Part shown: piece by piece, positions 1 to 8,100 of the stretch | Layout of the letters: each line of letters begins with the position of its first letter | Numbering within the stretch: the stretch's first letter is position 1 | Origin: Candidatus Zhuqueibacterota bacterium | GTDB lineage: Bacteria; Zhuqueibacterota; Zhuqueibacteria; Zhuqueibacterales; Zhuqueibacteraceae | DNA length: 11,889 nucleotides | Direction: 5' to 3' | NCBI GenBank assembly: GCA_013361015.1 | Contig: JABWAN010000070.1 | Span: 1-11,889 of the forward strand | Program-made: the position numbers and the translations under genes | The notes under the pieces: model-generated | Seen by the model: only the letters and a program-made list of their open reading frames with translations | What the model was told of the DNA's origin: nothing | Database searches by the model: none

Positions 1-138
1 CCGGATGTGCAAGAATACTTTTCTGATGCGGAAGCCGTGAATAAAGCATTGCGAGCGTTGATCGAGCTTATTCCAAAAGATCGTAACAAACGGAAGCGCG
101 CTTATCTAAAAAACACACCGCAAGCACAAATTGAGTAG
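1..138 (+). CDS. C-terminal part of an antitoxin-like protein (5' end outside window)
   Basis: Frame 1 is open from the first base to a TAG at 136-138 and gives 45 residues (PDVQEYFSDAEAVNKALRAL, then a basic tail). The pattern D(V/I)xxxFxxxExVNxxLRALI is shared with residues 53-73 of the complete gene at 10272-10580, so the two belong to one small family that I associate with antitoxins of type II TA modules. The gene ends 13 bases before the mnmG start. The missing N-terminus prevents firmer naming, and no partner toxin is visible in the window. Frame and relationship are seen directly; the antitoxin role is inference. Confidence 0.6.
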   Translation, partial: PDVQEYFSDAEAVNKALRALIELIPKDRNKRKRAYLKNTPQAQIE

Positions 139-151
139 TATTTCACGAACC

Positions 152-2062
152 ATGTCAGACCAATTCGACGTCCTCGTCATCGGCGCCGGCCATGCCGGAA
201 CCGAAGCCGCCCTTGCCGCGGCCCGCATGGGTGCGCGCACTTTGCTGATGACCATGAATGTTTCTACCATCGGCCAAATGTCGTGCAATCCCGCAATCGG
301 CGGAATTGCCAAAGGCCAGCTCGTGCGCGAGCTTGATGCGCTCGGCGGCGAGATGGGATTGGCCATCGATGACGCGGGCATTCAATTTCGTATGCTCAAT
401 AAGAGCAAAGGCCCGGCAATGTGGTCGCCGCGCGCGCAAGCCGATCGTGCGCAGTATGCTGCGCGCATTCGTCTTGCGTGCGAGCAACAACCGAATCTCG
501 AAATTCGCCAAGACATGGCGTGCGGACTTCTTGTTTCAAATGGAAAAGTTTGCGGCGTGAAAACGCGAGCAGGAGGGACGATTGCGTCGCGCACCGTTAT
601 CATCACCGCCGGCACTTTTCTAAATGGCGTCATTCATGTCGGCTTGACCAACTACGAAGCCGGTCGCGCCGGAGAATTTGCCGCAAAGGGTTTGACCGAG
701 TCGCTGCTCGCATGCGGCTTCGAAACCGCACGTTTGAAAACCGGAACACCGCCGCGTTTGAATGGCCGCACCATCGATTACTCGAAAACTGAAATTCAGC
801 CCGGCGACGACCCGCCGCCGCCTTTTTCATTTCGCCACGATTCGCTGTCCGTCGAGCAGATGCCGTGCTATCTCACTTACACAAACGAGCGCACGCATGA
901 AATTCTGCGCACTGGATTGGATCGTTCGCCGATGTTTACGGGGCGCATCAAAGGCGTCGGCCCGCGTTATTGTCCTTCAATTGAAGATAAGATTACGCGC
1001 TTTGCCGAGCGCACGCGCCATCAAATCTTCCTCGAGCCCGAAGGCCGGCAAACCACCGAAGTTTACGTGAATGGCTTTTCGACGAGTCTGCCCGAAGAAG
1101 TTCAAGTTGCTGCGATTCACACTGTGCCCGGTTTGGAAAACGCACAAGTGGTCCGCACGGGCTATGCGGTTGAATATGATTTCTTCCAACCGACGCAATT
1201 GCATCCGTGGCTGGAAGCAAAGAAAGTCGAGAATCTCTTTCTCGCGGGACAAGTGAATGGCACCACAGGTTACGAAGAAGCTGCGGTGCAAGGTTTTATG
1301 GCTGGCGTGAATGCCGTGTTGAAATGTCGAGGTGAGGAGCCGTTCGTTTTGAGCCGTAGCGAAGCCTATATCGGCGTGCTCATCGACGATCTGGTCACGA
1401 AGGGAACGATAGAGCCTTATCGCATGTTTACTTCCCGCGCTGAGCATCGTTTGCTGCTTCGGCAGGATAATGCCGATTTGCGTTTGAGCAAGCATGGTCA
1501 CGCTCTCGGATTGATCGACGAGGCGTTTTACGGCGAAGTGAAACTCAAGCAAGTGCAGATTGCGAAGACGATCGAAGCATTGCGCGCGATTATCGTCAGT
1601 CCGAGTGATGTAAATGATAAACTGTTCGCACTGGGTTCCTCGCCGTTGGAGGAGCATGAAAACCTGCTCAAACTGCTCCGCCGTCCGCAAGTCGCACTGC
1701 AAGATTTGCGCGACTTCGGCCGGCTTGCCTTGTGGGAAAATTGGGACCGTGGCGAATGGCAGAAAGTTGCCGAGCAGGTTGAAATCGAAGTTAAATACGA
1801 AGGGTTTATCTCTCGCGAAAGAGCAGCAATCGATCGCGCCGATCATTTGGATGGGAAGCGCTTGCCGGTTCTTTTAGACTATATGAAATTGACCGGTCTT
1901 TCCCTGGAAGCGCGCGAAAAGCTGAATCGCATCCGGCCAGCATCCTTCGGACAAGCCCGCCGGATTTCTGGAATCTCGCCCGCAGACATTACGGCGCTGC
2001 TGGTTTATGCCAAAAAAGGCTTCTCTTCAGTTTCACGTGAAACGGCCCAAGAGGCCGAATAG
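152..2062 (+). CDS. mnmG: MnmG (GidA), tRNA uridine-5-carboxymethylaminomethyl(34) synthesis enzyme
   Basis: FAD-dependent enzyme that, with the GTPase MnmE, installs the (carboxymethyl)aminomethyl group on U34 of tRNAs reading two-family-box codons; it acts in the cytosol. From the ATG at 152 it has 636 residues, close to the 629 of E. coli. The N-terminal dinucleotide-binding motif GAGHAG is at residues 11-16, followed by the family block with CNPAIGG. Other family blocks are NGTTGYEEAA, RMFTSRAEHRLLLRQDNAD (424-442) and KYEGFISRE (from 548). The reading frame extends upstream to a TTG at 131, but that overlaps the preceding gene and adds seven non-family residues, so 152 is preferred; no strong ribosome binding site is visible. 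The last dozen residues (after AKKG) form a tail whose codons contain the parS-like palindrome. rsmG follows 25 bases downstream in the same orientation, the common gidA-gidB arrangement. Confidence 0.98.
   Translation: MSDQFDVLVIGAGHAGTEAALAAARMGARTLLMTMNVSTIGQMSCNPAIGGIAKGQLVRELDALGGEMGLAIDDAGIQFRMLNKSKGPAMWSPRAQADRAQYAARIRLACEQQPNLEIRQDMACGLLVSNGKVCGVKTRAGGTIASRTVIITAGTFLNGVIHVGLTNYEAGRAGEFAAKGLTESLLACGFETARLKTGTPPRLNGRTIDYSKTEIQPGDDPPPPFSFRHDSLSVEQMPCYLTYTNERTHEILRTGLDRSPMFTGRIKGVGPRYCPSIEDKITRFAERTRHQIFLEPEGRQTTEVYVNGFSTSLPEEVQVAAIHTVPGLENAQVVRTGYAVEYDFFQPTQLHPWLEAKKVENLFLAGQVNGTTGYEEAAVQGFMAGVNAVLKCRGEEPFVLSRSEAYIGVLIDDLVTKGTIEPYRMFTSRAEHRLLLRQDNADLRLSKHGHALGLIDEAFYGEVKLKQVQIAKTIEALRAIIVSPSDVNDKLFALGSSPLEEHENLLKLLRRPQVALQDLRDFGRLALWENWDRGEWQKVAEQVEIEVKYEGFISRERAAIDRADHLDGKRLPVLLDYMKLTGLSLEAREKLNRIRPASFGQARRISGISPADITALLVYAKKGFSSVSRETAQEAE
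2030..2043. other. parS: parS-like centromere site (GTTTCACGTGAAAC)
   Basis: A perfect 14-bp palindrome that equals the inner 14 bases of the conserved bacterial parS sequence (TGTTTCACGTGAAACA); only the outermost base on each side differs (A and G here). ParB binds such sites near the replication origin and loads the segregation and SMC machinery. It sits in the codons for VSRET in the unconserved C-terminal tail of mnmG, just before rsmG, a place where parS sites are known in other bacteria. A half-site GTTTCAC follows at 2066-2072. The sequence match is direct; function is inferred. Confidence 0.8.
2043..2057 (+). other. Small GC-rich hairpin at the end of mnmG
   Basis: CGGCC (2043-2047) and GGCCG (2053-2057) pair across a 5-base loop, directly after the parS-like palindrome and before the mnmG stop. 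No U-run follows, so it is not a convincing intrinsic terminator. It may affect mnmG-rsmG coupling or mRNA processing. The pairing is seen; a role is speculative. Confidence 0.3.
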
Positions 2063-2087
2063 CTCGTTTCACACTTAAGGAACCGAA

Positions 2088-2756
2088 ATGTCGAACAAGA
2101 AAGCCTCCCAGCCCGTCTCCGAATTGGTTCAAATTCTGCCCGAGAGTTTCAAGCTGGATGCTTCCCAGCTCGAGTTGCTCAATGCCTATATTGATTTGAT
2201 TCTCAAATGGAACAGCAAGGTTCGGTTAATCTCGTCGGCCGATGAGTCCCGCATCGTGAAACGACACATTGTCGAGTCTCTGGTTTTGGTGAGCATCAAC
2301 CGCATTGCACCCGATGCAGAAGTTTTGGATTTGGGTGCGGGCGCTGGTTTGCCTGGCATTCCATTGAAGATTGCGATTCCATCGCTGCGCATGACCTTGC
2401 TCGATTCTCGCCGAATGAAAAGCCTTTTTTTGGAAGAGGCCGTGAAGTCTCTGCGTTTATCCGATACTCAAGTCGTGCATGATCGCGCGGAGAAGATTGT
2501 CGAGAAATTCTCGGGAAAATTCGATTGCGTCGTCGCGCGCGCAGTCTCCAGTTTGTATAATCTATGGCAATGGTCTTCGCCGGTTCTGAAAAATGGCGGA
2601 GCCTTATTGGCGCAAAAGGGCGGAGAGCTTTCAAAGGAGATGGAAGAATTGCTCACGGCCTATCCGAATTTGCAAACAGAAAAACTTGAATACGATCCCG
2701 CATGGCAAGTCGAGCCTTCGCGTTTTGTCATCGCCATTAAAAAGGAAACTCCATGA
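2088..2756 (+). CDS. rsmG: RsmG (GidB), 16S rRNA (guanine(527)-N(7))-methyltransferase
   Basis: S-adenosylmethionine-dependent methyltransferase that modifies G527 in the 530 loop of 16S rRNA; loss of it gives low-level streptomycin resistance in several bacteria. It has 222 residues, normal for the family (about 207-240). The SAM-binding glycine motif LDLGAGAGLPGIPL is at residues 80-93, preceded by the family segment KRHIVESL (59-66) and followed by LLDSRRMKSLFLEE (104-117) and VARAV (149-153). The start at 2088 has a good ribosome binding site, AAGGA at 2077-2081, six bases upstream. It is the second gene of the mnmG-rsmG-murQ group and overlaps murQ by four bases, so the two are probably translationally coupled. 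Confidence 0.97.
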   Translation: MSNKKASQPVSELVQILPESFKLDASQLELLNAYIDLILKWNSKVRLISSADESRIVKRHIVESLVLVSINRIAPDAEVLDLGAGAGLPGIPLKIAIPSLRMTLLDSRRMKSLFLEEAVKSLRLSDTQVVHDRAEKIVEKFSGKFDCVVARAVSSLYNLWQWSSPVLKNGGALLAQKGGELSKEMEELLTAYPNLQTEKLEYDPAWQVEPSRFVIAIKKETP

Positions 2757-3667
2757 GCCGCCAAGTATTTGATGAAATCGAAAACCTTGTCACCGAAACG
2801 CGCAACCCGCGCACGATGGACATCGACGCGAAAAACACGACGGAAATTCTACAACTCATCAATGCCGAAGACAGCGCCATTCCCGCCATCGTCGCCGGAG
2901 AGATTCTCCATATCGCGCACGCCACGGATTTGGTCGTCGAGACTTTGAAGCACGGCGGTCGCCTGATTTATATCGGCGCGGGAACGAGCGGCAGGCTCGG
3001 TGTGCTCGATGCTTCGGAATGTCCGCCGACGTATGGTACCGACCCCGAAATGATTCAAGGCCTCATCGCGGGCGGATACAAAGCGCTGCTGCGTTCACAA
3101 GAAGGCGCGGAAGATGTTTTCGAAGATGGCCAAAGAGATTTGGAAGAGATTGGCTTCAATGAAAAAGATGTCGTGTTTGGAATTGCCGCGAGCCGGCGCA
3201 CGCCCTATGTTTTGGGAGCGCTCAATTATGCGAAGACCATCGGCGCGAAGTCGATTTATCTCACCTGCAATCCACGCCATGAAGTAAGCATTGATGTCGA
3301 TGTTTTGATCTGCCCGGTGGTCGGCCCTGAAGTCGTGATGGGTTCGACGCGCATGAAAGCCGGTACTGCGACCAAGCTCATTCTCAATATGATCACCACC
3401 ACCGCGATGATTCGCATGGGCAAGGTCTATGAAAACCTCATGGTCGATCTGCGCATGACCTCGAAGAAGCTTGAAGAACGTTCGAAGCGCATCGTCATGA
3501 TGGTCGCGAATGTTTCATATGAAACAGCCAGCGCGTTGCTTGAAAAGGCAGACGGGCATGTAAAGACGGCATTGGTAATGGCTCTGGCGAATGTGAATGC
3601 CGAAGAAGCGCGGGCGCGAATTGAAAAAGCAGATGGGTTGATTCGAAAGGCGATTGGTTTGAGTTGA
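2753..3667 (+). CDS. murQ: MurQ, N-acetylmuramic acid 6-phosphate etherase
   Basis: Cleaves the D-lactyl ether of MurNAc-6-phosphate to give GlcNAc-6-phosphate and lactate, a cytosolic step in peptidoglycan recycling. It has 304 residues, the usual family length. A SIS sugar-isomerase fold is indicated by GAGTSGRLG (75-83), followed by DASECPPTYG (87-95 region), where E89 corresponds to the catalytic glutamate region. Further blocks are GPEVVMGSTRMKAGTATK (191-208) and a helical C-terminus of the AEEARARIEKADG type. The segment IAASRRTPYV (144-153) has Arg at 148, where many homologues have Gly. The start ATG is inside the rsmG stop (ATGA). No other recycling genes (anmK, nagZ, sugar kinases) are adjacent. 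The parS-like palindrome at 3511-3526 lies in the codons for NVSYETA (253-259). Confidence 0.97.
   Translation: MSRQVFDEIENLVTETRNPRTMDIDAKNTTEILQLINAEDSAIPAIVAGEILHIAHATDLVVETLKHGGRLIYIGAGTSGRLGVLDASECPPTYGTDPEMIQGLIAGGYKALLRSQEGAEDVFEDGQRDLEEIGFNEKDVVFGIAASRRTPYVLGALNYAKTIGAKSIYLTCNPRHEVSIDVDVLICPVVGPEVVMGSTRMKAGTATKLILNMITTTAMIRMGKVYENLMVDLRMTSKKLEERSKRIVMMVANVSYETASALLEKADGHVKTALVMALANVNAEEARARIEKADGLIRKAIGLS
3511..3526. other. 16-bp perfect palindrome, parS-like with altered centre
   Basis: TGTTTCATATGAAACA is perfectly self-complementary over 16 bp and matches the 16-bp parS consensus at 14 positions, including both outer bases; only the central CG is replaced by TA. It lies within murQ, about 1.48 kb after the better parS match in mnmG. 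The central CG matters for ParB recognition in characterised systems, so binding is doubtful. Two such palindromes in a 1.5-kb stretch is nevertheless notable. Confidence 0.45.
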
Positions 3668-3684
3668 ACATTTGACATGGAGTA

Positions 3685-4122
3685 ATGAAAATGGAAATCT
3701 CTTCAGTCGCAAAAGTTTTAGGAGGCAAGCGGGTCCTTCGCAGAAATATCCAAAATCGAATGGACTTAGTTGAATTGAGCCGTCAAGGTCTTACGAAAGC
3801 TGCACTCATAAACCTGGCAGATTATCTTTCATGCACAATCGGAGATATGGCTCAAATCGTTTCTGTAACAGAACGGACGTTGCTAAAGCACACCGCAAGC
3901 AAACCGTTCAACCGTTTTGTGTCCGAGCAAATTCTCCAAATTGCTGAAGTCGCCGCAAGAGGCGCGGAGGTCTTTGAAGACAGAAGCAAATTCTTGGCTT
4001 GGATGAATCATCCCAATCGAGCTTTAGCGAATAAAACTCCGATGAGTTTGTTGAACTCAAAGTACGGCGTTGACATGATATTGGACGAGCTCGGAAGAAT
4101 CGAACACGGCGTATTCTCGTGA
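3685..4122 (+). CDS. Xre-family antitoxin of a RES/Xre toxin-antitoxin pair (DUF2384/MbcA/ParS-type)
   Basis: Antitoxin that neutralises the RES toxin encoded next to it and probably represses its own operon. It has 145 residues. The first ~75 form a helical Xre-like DNA-binding region (ADYLSCTIGDMAQIVSVTER, 45-64). Residues ~88-145 match the Xre/MbcA/ParS C-terminal toxin-binding domain in pattern: xxxGxEVFEDRxKFLxWMxxPNRALxxxTPMSLLxSxYGxxMxxDELGRIEHGVF. Two starts are possible: ATG at 3685 and ATG at 3691. GGAG at 3679-3682 is eight bases before 3691 but only two before 3685, so translation may begin at 3691. The gene follows murQ by 17 bases and overlaps the toxin by four bases (GTGA), antitoxin first as usual for this system. 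Confidence 0.92.
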   Translation: MKMEISSVAKVLGGKRVLRRNIQNRMDLVELSRQGLTKAALINLADYLSCTIGDMAQIVSVTERTLLKHTASKPFNRFVSEQILQIAEVAARGAEVFEDRSKFLAWMNHPNRALANKTPMSLLNSKYGVDMILDELGRIEHGVFS

Positions 4123-4595
4123 AAGTCTATCGCATAACAAAGAGGCAATACGCCGAAGAACTCTCCGGTTCCGGCGCGAGAATACATGGAGGCCGGTGGA
4201 ATCACAAAGGCACGAGCCTGATATACACCTCCGAGAATAGGGCATTGGCTACCGTCGAGTATCTCGTTCACGTACCGCTCTCAATCGTTCCAGCAAGGTT
4301 GAGTTTGGTGACACTTCAAATTCCAGATGAAATCATTGCTAGAGAAATCACTACGATTGATTTGCCGGATGATTGGCGAGTGTATCCGCCCCCTTTGAGC
4401 TTGGCAGATATCGGAACGAGTTGGGCGCGAACAAATGAGTCGTTGCTGCTTCGCGTTCCTTCGGCGGTTGTGGAGCACGAATTTAATATTCTGATCAATC
4501 CTTTGCACCCGAGCATAAAGGAGGTCACCATTCTTCAGCTTGAAGATTTCATCATCGATCAACGCCTGTTGCGGTCGGATAAAAATCGCAAATAG
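4119..4595 (+). CDS. RES-domain toxin (NAD+-degrading)
   Basis: RES toxins of the MbcT/ParT/Res group consume NAD+ (phosphorolysis or hydrolysis) or ADP-ribosylate targets and stop growth when freed from the antitoxin. It has 158 residues, typical for the family. Signature segments are GARIHGGRWNHKGTSLIYTSE (19-39, with the eponymous R26), the ATVEYL glutamate (E47), and the C-terminal block SLLLRVPSAVVEHEFNILINP (108-128), which carries the S of VPSAV and the NxLINPxHP motif. The start is a GTG at 4119 inside the antitoxin stop codon (GTGA), so translation is coupled. No truncation or frameshift is seen. The family role is established; whether this copy is active is inference. Confidence 0.93.
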   Translation: MKVYRITKRQYAEELSGSGARIHGGRWNHKGTSLIYTSENRALATVEYLVHVPLSIVPARLSLVTLQIPDEIIAREITTIDLPDDWRVYPPPLSLADIGTSWARTNESLLLRVPSAVVEHEFNILINPLHPSIKEVTILQLEDFIIDQRLLRSDKNRK

Positions 4596-4634
4596 CGCTC
4601 GAAGTATTCTCTTTGTTTGTTCATTGTGACTGCC

Positions 4635-5000
4635 ATGCTCAACGCCACGTCCCCGCGCAATCAAAACGGCAAAGTTCTCCGTCCGGACGACTTCGCCGTG
4701 CAGCAATTTAAAAAGTTCAACTTCAACTTCGACGAACCGAAAGTCGTCGAGTTCTTTTTCTATTTTCCGACCAAAGCATTGGCCGAAGCAGCGGGCAAAG
4801 AAATCGCAAGCGAAGGCTGCGTCGTTACTATAAAATTAGGAGCAGAGAAGAAAGCGTGCCTCTGCTTTGCTACTAAAGAAATAGTACCATCAGCCGAAGC
4901 ACTCGACCGCTTGCGCAAAGTATTCGAGGCCATCGCCGAAAAGTACAACGGCGAATACGATGGTTGGGGAACCGGCTTCTTGAATGAGGGAGATGTTTGA
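4635..5000 (+). CDS. RraB-family protein (ribonuclease E inhibitor RraB-like)
   Basis: About 121 residues from the ATG at 4635. The C-terminal segment EKYNGEYDGWGTGFL carries the YDGWGT hallmark of the RraB family. The middle (EPKVVEFFFYFPTKALAEAAGKE, then a segment reading EGCVVTIKLG) follows the family pattern of an alpha/beta fold taking up a 'difference in length' helix. In gammaproteobacteria RraB binds the C-terminal part of RNase E and alters which transcripts are cut; in other phyla the partner is unknown. Start choice is uncertain: the frame also has GTG at 4626 and TTG at 4617, and none has a clear ribosome binding site. The gene stands between the RES toxin and the inverted repeat before mfd. 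Family membership is fairly secure; RNase regulation here is inference. Confidence 0.75.
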   Translation: MLNATSPRNQNGKVLRPDDFAVQQFKKFNFNFDEPKVVEFFFYFPTKALAEAAGKEIASEGCVVTIKLGAEKKACLCFATKEIVPSAEALDRLRKVFEAIAEKYNGEYDGWGTGFLNEGDV

Positions 5001-5008
5001 ACAAGAAT

Positions 5009-5080
5009 TGACAGAAACATGAATGGCAGAAAAATAAAGCGCAGCCCCTAAAGATTTTTCTGCCACTCATTTTTCTGTCA
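5009..5080. repeat. Long imperfect inverted repeat between rraB-like gene and mfd
   Basis: Left arm 5009-5035 and right arm 5054-5080, each 27 nt, are reverse complements at 25 of 27 positions, with an 18-nt spacer (5036-5053). The outer ends read TGACAGAAA / TTTCTGTCA, and the inner ends AAAAAT / ATTTTT. As RNA it would fold into a stable long hairpin, and a T-rich stretch follows on the right (5086-5095). It could act as a terminator for the upstream gene, or be a small palindromic mobile repeat (MITE/REP-like). The pairing is seen directly; the role is inference. Confidence 0.7.
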
Positions 5081-5125
5081 TCCCGCTTTTTCTTTGCGTG
5101 AACTTTTGTTTGAAAAGATACTGCA

Positions 5126-8100
5126 ATGAGCCTCACCGCTTTCGAACAAATCAAACAGCTCGTGCAAGCCTCTTCGCAATGGGAAGAGCTTGCCGCTGCT
5201 TGGCAGAAGGAGCCGAACCTCGCGATCAAAAACGCGGCGGGTTCGCTCTCTTCTATTATTATAACTCTGCTCCGCGATCGCGAGGACGCGCCCGTGCTCT
5301 GTCTCGTGCCGCATCTCGATCAAGCCGAACGCATGCGCGAGGAGATGTTCGATCTGCTCGGCTCGACCTCCGTGTTTCATTTTCCGCCTTCGAAGATTAT
5401 GCCGTGGGGCCATCGCGATGCGCCGACGGTTTCGCAGCAAATGGAAGTCGTCGAAGCGTTGCTCGGTTTTCGTGGTCAATCGCAAAATGGCAACGGCGCG
5501 ACGAACTCGGCTCCGATGATTATCGCCACGCCCAAAGCATTGCTCGCGCCGATTGTCTCTTTGGATTTTTTGCAAGCACGTAAACTCGCTCTGCGCGTCG
5601 GCGATGAAATTCCTTTCGACACGTTGCTCAATCAACTTGTGGAAATGGGTTTCGAGCGCCAGCCCGTGGTCGAGTTGCAAGGCGAGATGAGTGTGCGTGG
5701 CGGCATCGTCGATCTCTTTCCATTCTCGCGCGGCATTCCCATTCGCTTCGAATTTTGGGGCGACAAGATCGAATCCATACGCGAGTTCGATCCGACCACG
5801 CAGCGTTCCGAGCAAGAACTGGTTGCGATTACACTCTTTCCGCAAATCATCGAGGACGAAGGCTCTAAATCAAAACAAAAAAAAGCAGCCGAGAAGACAA
5901 CCACGCTGCTTAATTATTTCCCCGAAAACACGCTCGTGTGTATTCACAAACCCGAGCAAATCATTGCAGCGCTCGAGCATTCGAAAAAAAATGAAGAAGA
6001 GCTGGCGGAAGTCGATGATCTCGACGATGAAGGCGAGGCATTGTGGGAAGCTTTACTCAAACGCTTCGAACGTTTTCGCCGCGTGACGTTTACGCAGTTC
6101 CGCCACGACGAAGGCCACGCACTCGATTTTCTCGCGCAGCCGCAACCCGCGATTCATGGCGATCTCAAAGCTTTGCGGCAAGAGTTGGAAAAATTCAACG
6201 CGAAGATTGAATTTAGGAATCCTAGATTATTCTTCGTGTGCGAATCCGCCTCGCATGCCGAACGGCTCTCCGATCTTTTTGCCGAAACCGAACTTGCGCA
6301 ATTCAACATTGAGCTGATCACCGGCAATCTCAATCACGGTTTTGTGTGGAACGAGGTCGGGCTTGCGGTTTATACTGATCACGAATTTTATGGTCGCACG
6401 CGACGCCCGCAGCGCAAACGTCGCTATAAAGACGGCCTCACCTTCCGCCAACTCAAAACGCTCGCGCGCGGCGATTACGTCGTACACATCGATCACGGCA
6501 TCGGTGTTTATCAAGGTCTGCAAAAGATCAAAGCCGGCGCGCACGAGCGCGAGTGCCTTGTGATTCATTATCAAGACAACGACAAGCTTTATGTGCCGCT
6601 CGAAAAAATGGACTGTGTGCAAAAGTACACTTCACGCGAATCCGTCGTTCCGAAAATTCACAAGCTCGGCTCGCCCGATTGGGAGCGCCTCAAGTCGCGC
6701 ACAAAGAAACGCATCAAAGACATCGCGAAAGATTTGATCGCGCTCTATGCCGCGCGCAAAGCGCAAAAGGGCCATGCGTTTTCGCAAGACACGCTTTGGC
6801 AAAAGGAACTCGAAGCCTCGTTTGAGTTCGAAGAAACGCCCGATCAAACCAAAGCCATCGAAGAAGTCAAGCTCGACATGGAAAGCGAGAAGCCGATGGA
6901 TCGCCTCGTGTGCGGCGATGTCGGTTTCGGCAAAACGGAAGTGGCGATTCGGGCCGCGTTCAAAGCCGTGCAAGACGGCAAGCAAGCCGCGATTCTCGTT
7001 CCGACCACGCTGCTCGCGGAGCAACATTTCAACACGTTTCGCCAACGCCTCTCGCGCTATCCCGTGAAAGTCGAAATGCTCTCGCGCTTTCGCACCCGCG
7101 CGGAGCAAACGGCCACGCTCGAATTGCTCAAAGACGGCAAGGTCGATATCATCATCGGCACGCATCGCTTGTTCTCGAAGGACGTTGCGTTCAAAGACCT
7201 TGGCCTCATTGTGATCGATGAAGAGCAGCGTTTCGGCGTTCGCCATAAAGAGCGCTTGAAGAGTATAAAGGTCAATGCGGACGTGCTCGCGCTTTCGGCC
7301 ACGCCGATTCCGCGCACGCTCAACATGGCGCTCATGGGCGTGCGCGACATGACCAATATCATCACGCCGCCGAAAGACCGCCAGCCCATTCAAACCGAGG
7401 TCTCGCAGTTCGAGCGCGATCTCATTCGGCAAGTGATCATGCGCGAGATTCATCGCGGCGGGCAAGTGTTCTTCGTGCACAATCGCGTGCACTCGATTTA
7501 TCGCATGGCCGGTTTGATCAAGAAGCTCGTGCCCGAAGTCGAGATCGGCGTCGCGCACGGGCAGATGAACGAGCATGAGCTGGAAAAAGTCATGCTCGGT
7601 TTTATCAATCGCGAGTTCAACGTGCTCGTGGCCACGATGATCATCGAGTCCGGCCTCGACATTCCGAACACGAACACGATGATCATTAATCGCGCGGATC
7701 GTTTCGGCCTCGCGCAGCTCTATCAATTGCGCGGGCGCGTGGGCCGCAGCCATCACAAAGCGTATTGCTATTTGATGATTCCGCCGATTCGCAATCTCTC
7801 GCTCGAAGCCATCAAGCGTCTCGAAACGATTGAAGAGTTCACGGACCTCGGCAGCGGCTTGCAAATCGCGATGCGCGACTTGGAGATTCGCGGCGCGGGC
7901 AACATGCTCGGCGCGGAGCAGAGCGGATTGATCGACGCGATTGGTTATGATTTGTACGTGCGCATTCTCGACCAAGCCGTGCGCGAGGCGCGTTACGAAG
8001 CCATGCCCGAGACCGAGCCGCTGCTGGTGGAACACGAACAGTGCAAAGTGGAATTGGATGAAGATGCGTTCCTGCCCGAAGATTACGTGAGCCGTGCCGA

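Noticed and set aside
977..1846. 289-codon open frame on the minus strand
   Set aside because: It lies wholly antisense to mnmG, whose family motifs are intact, and its translation has no recognisable domain; it follows from mnmG codon bias.
3672..3677. TTGACA hexamer before the Xre antitoxin gene
   Set aside because: No -10 element lies at a suitable distance; the position where one would fall is inside the coding sequence without a match.
5094..5122. Possible sigma70-type promoter for mfd (TTGCGT, 17-base spacer, GATACT)
   Set aside because: The match is mediocre and the -10 would end only three bases before the start codon, leaving no leader for the visible ribosome site.
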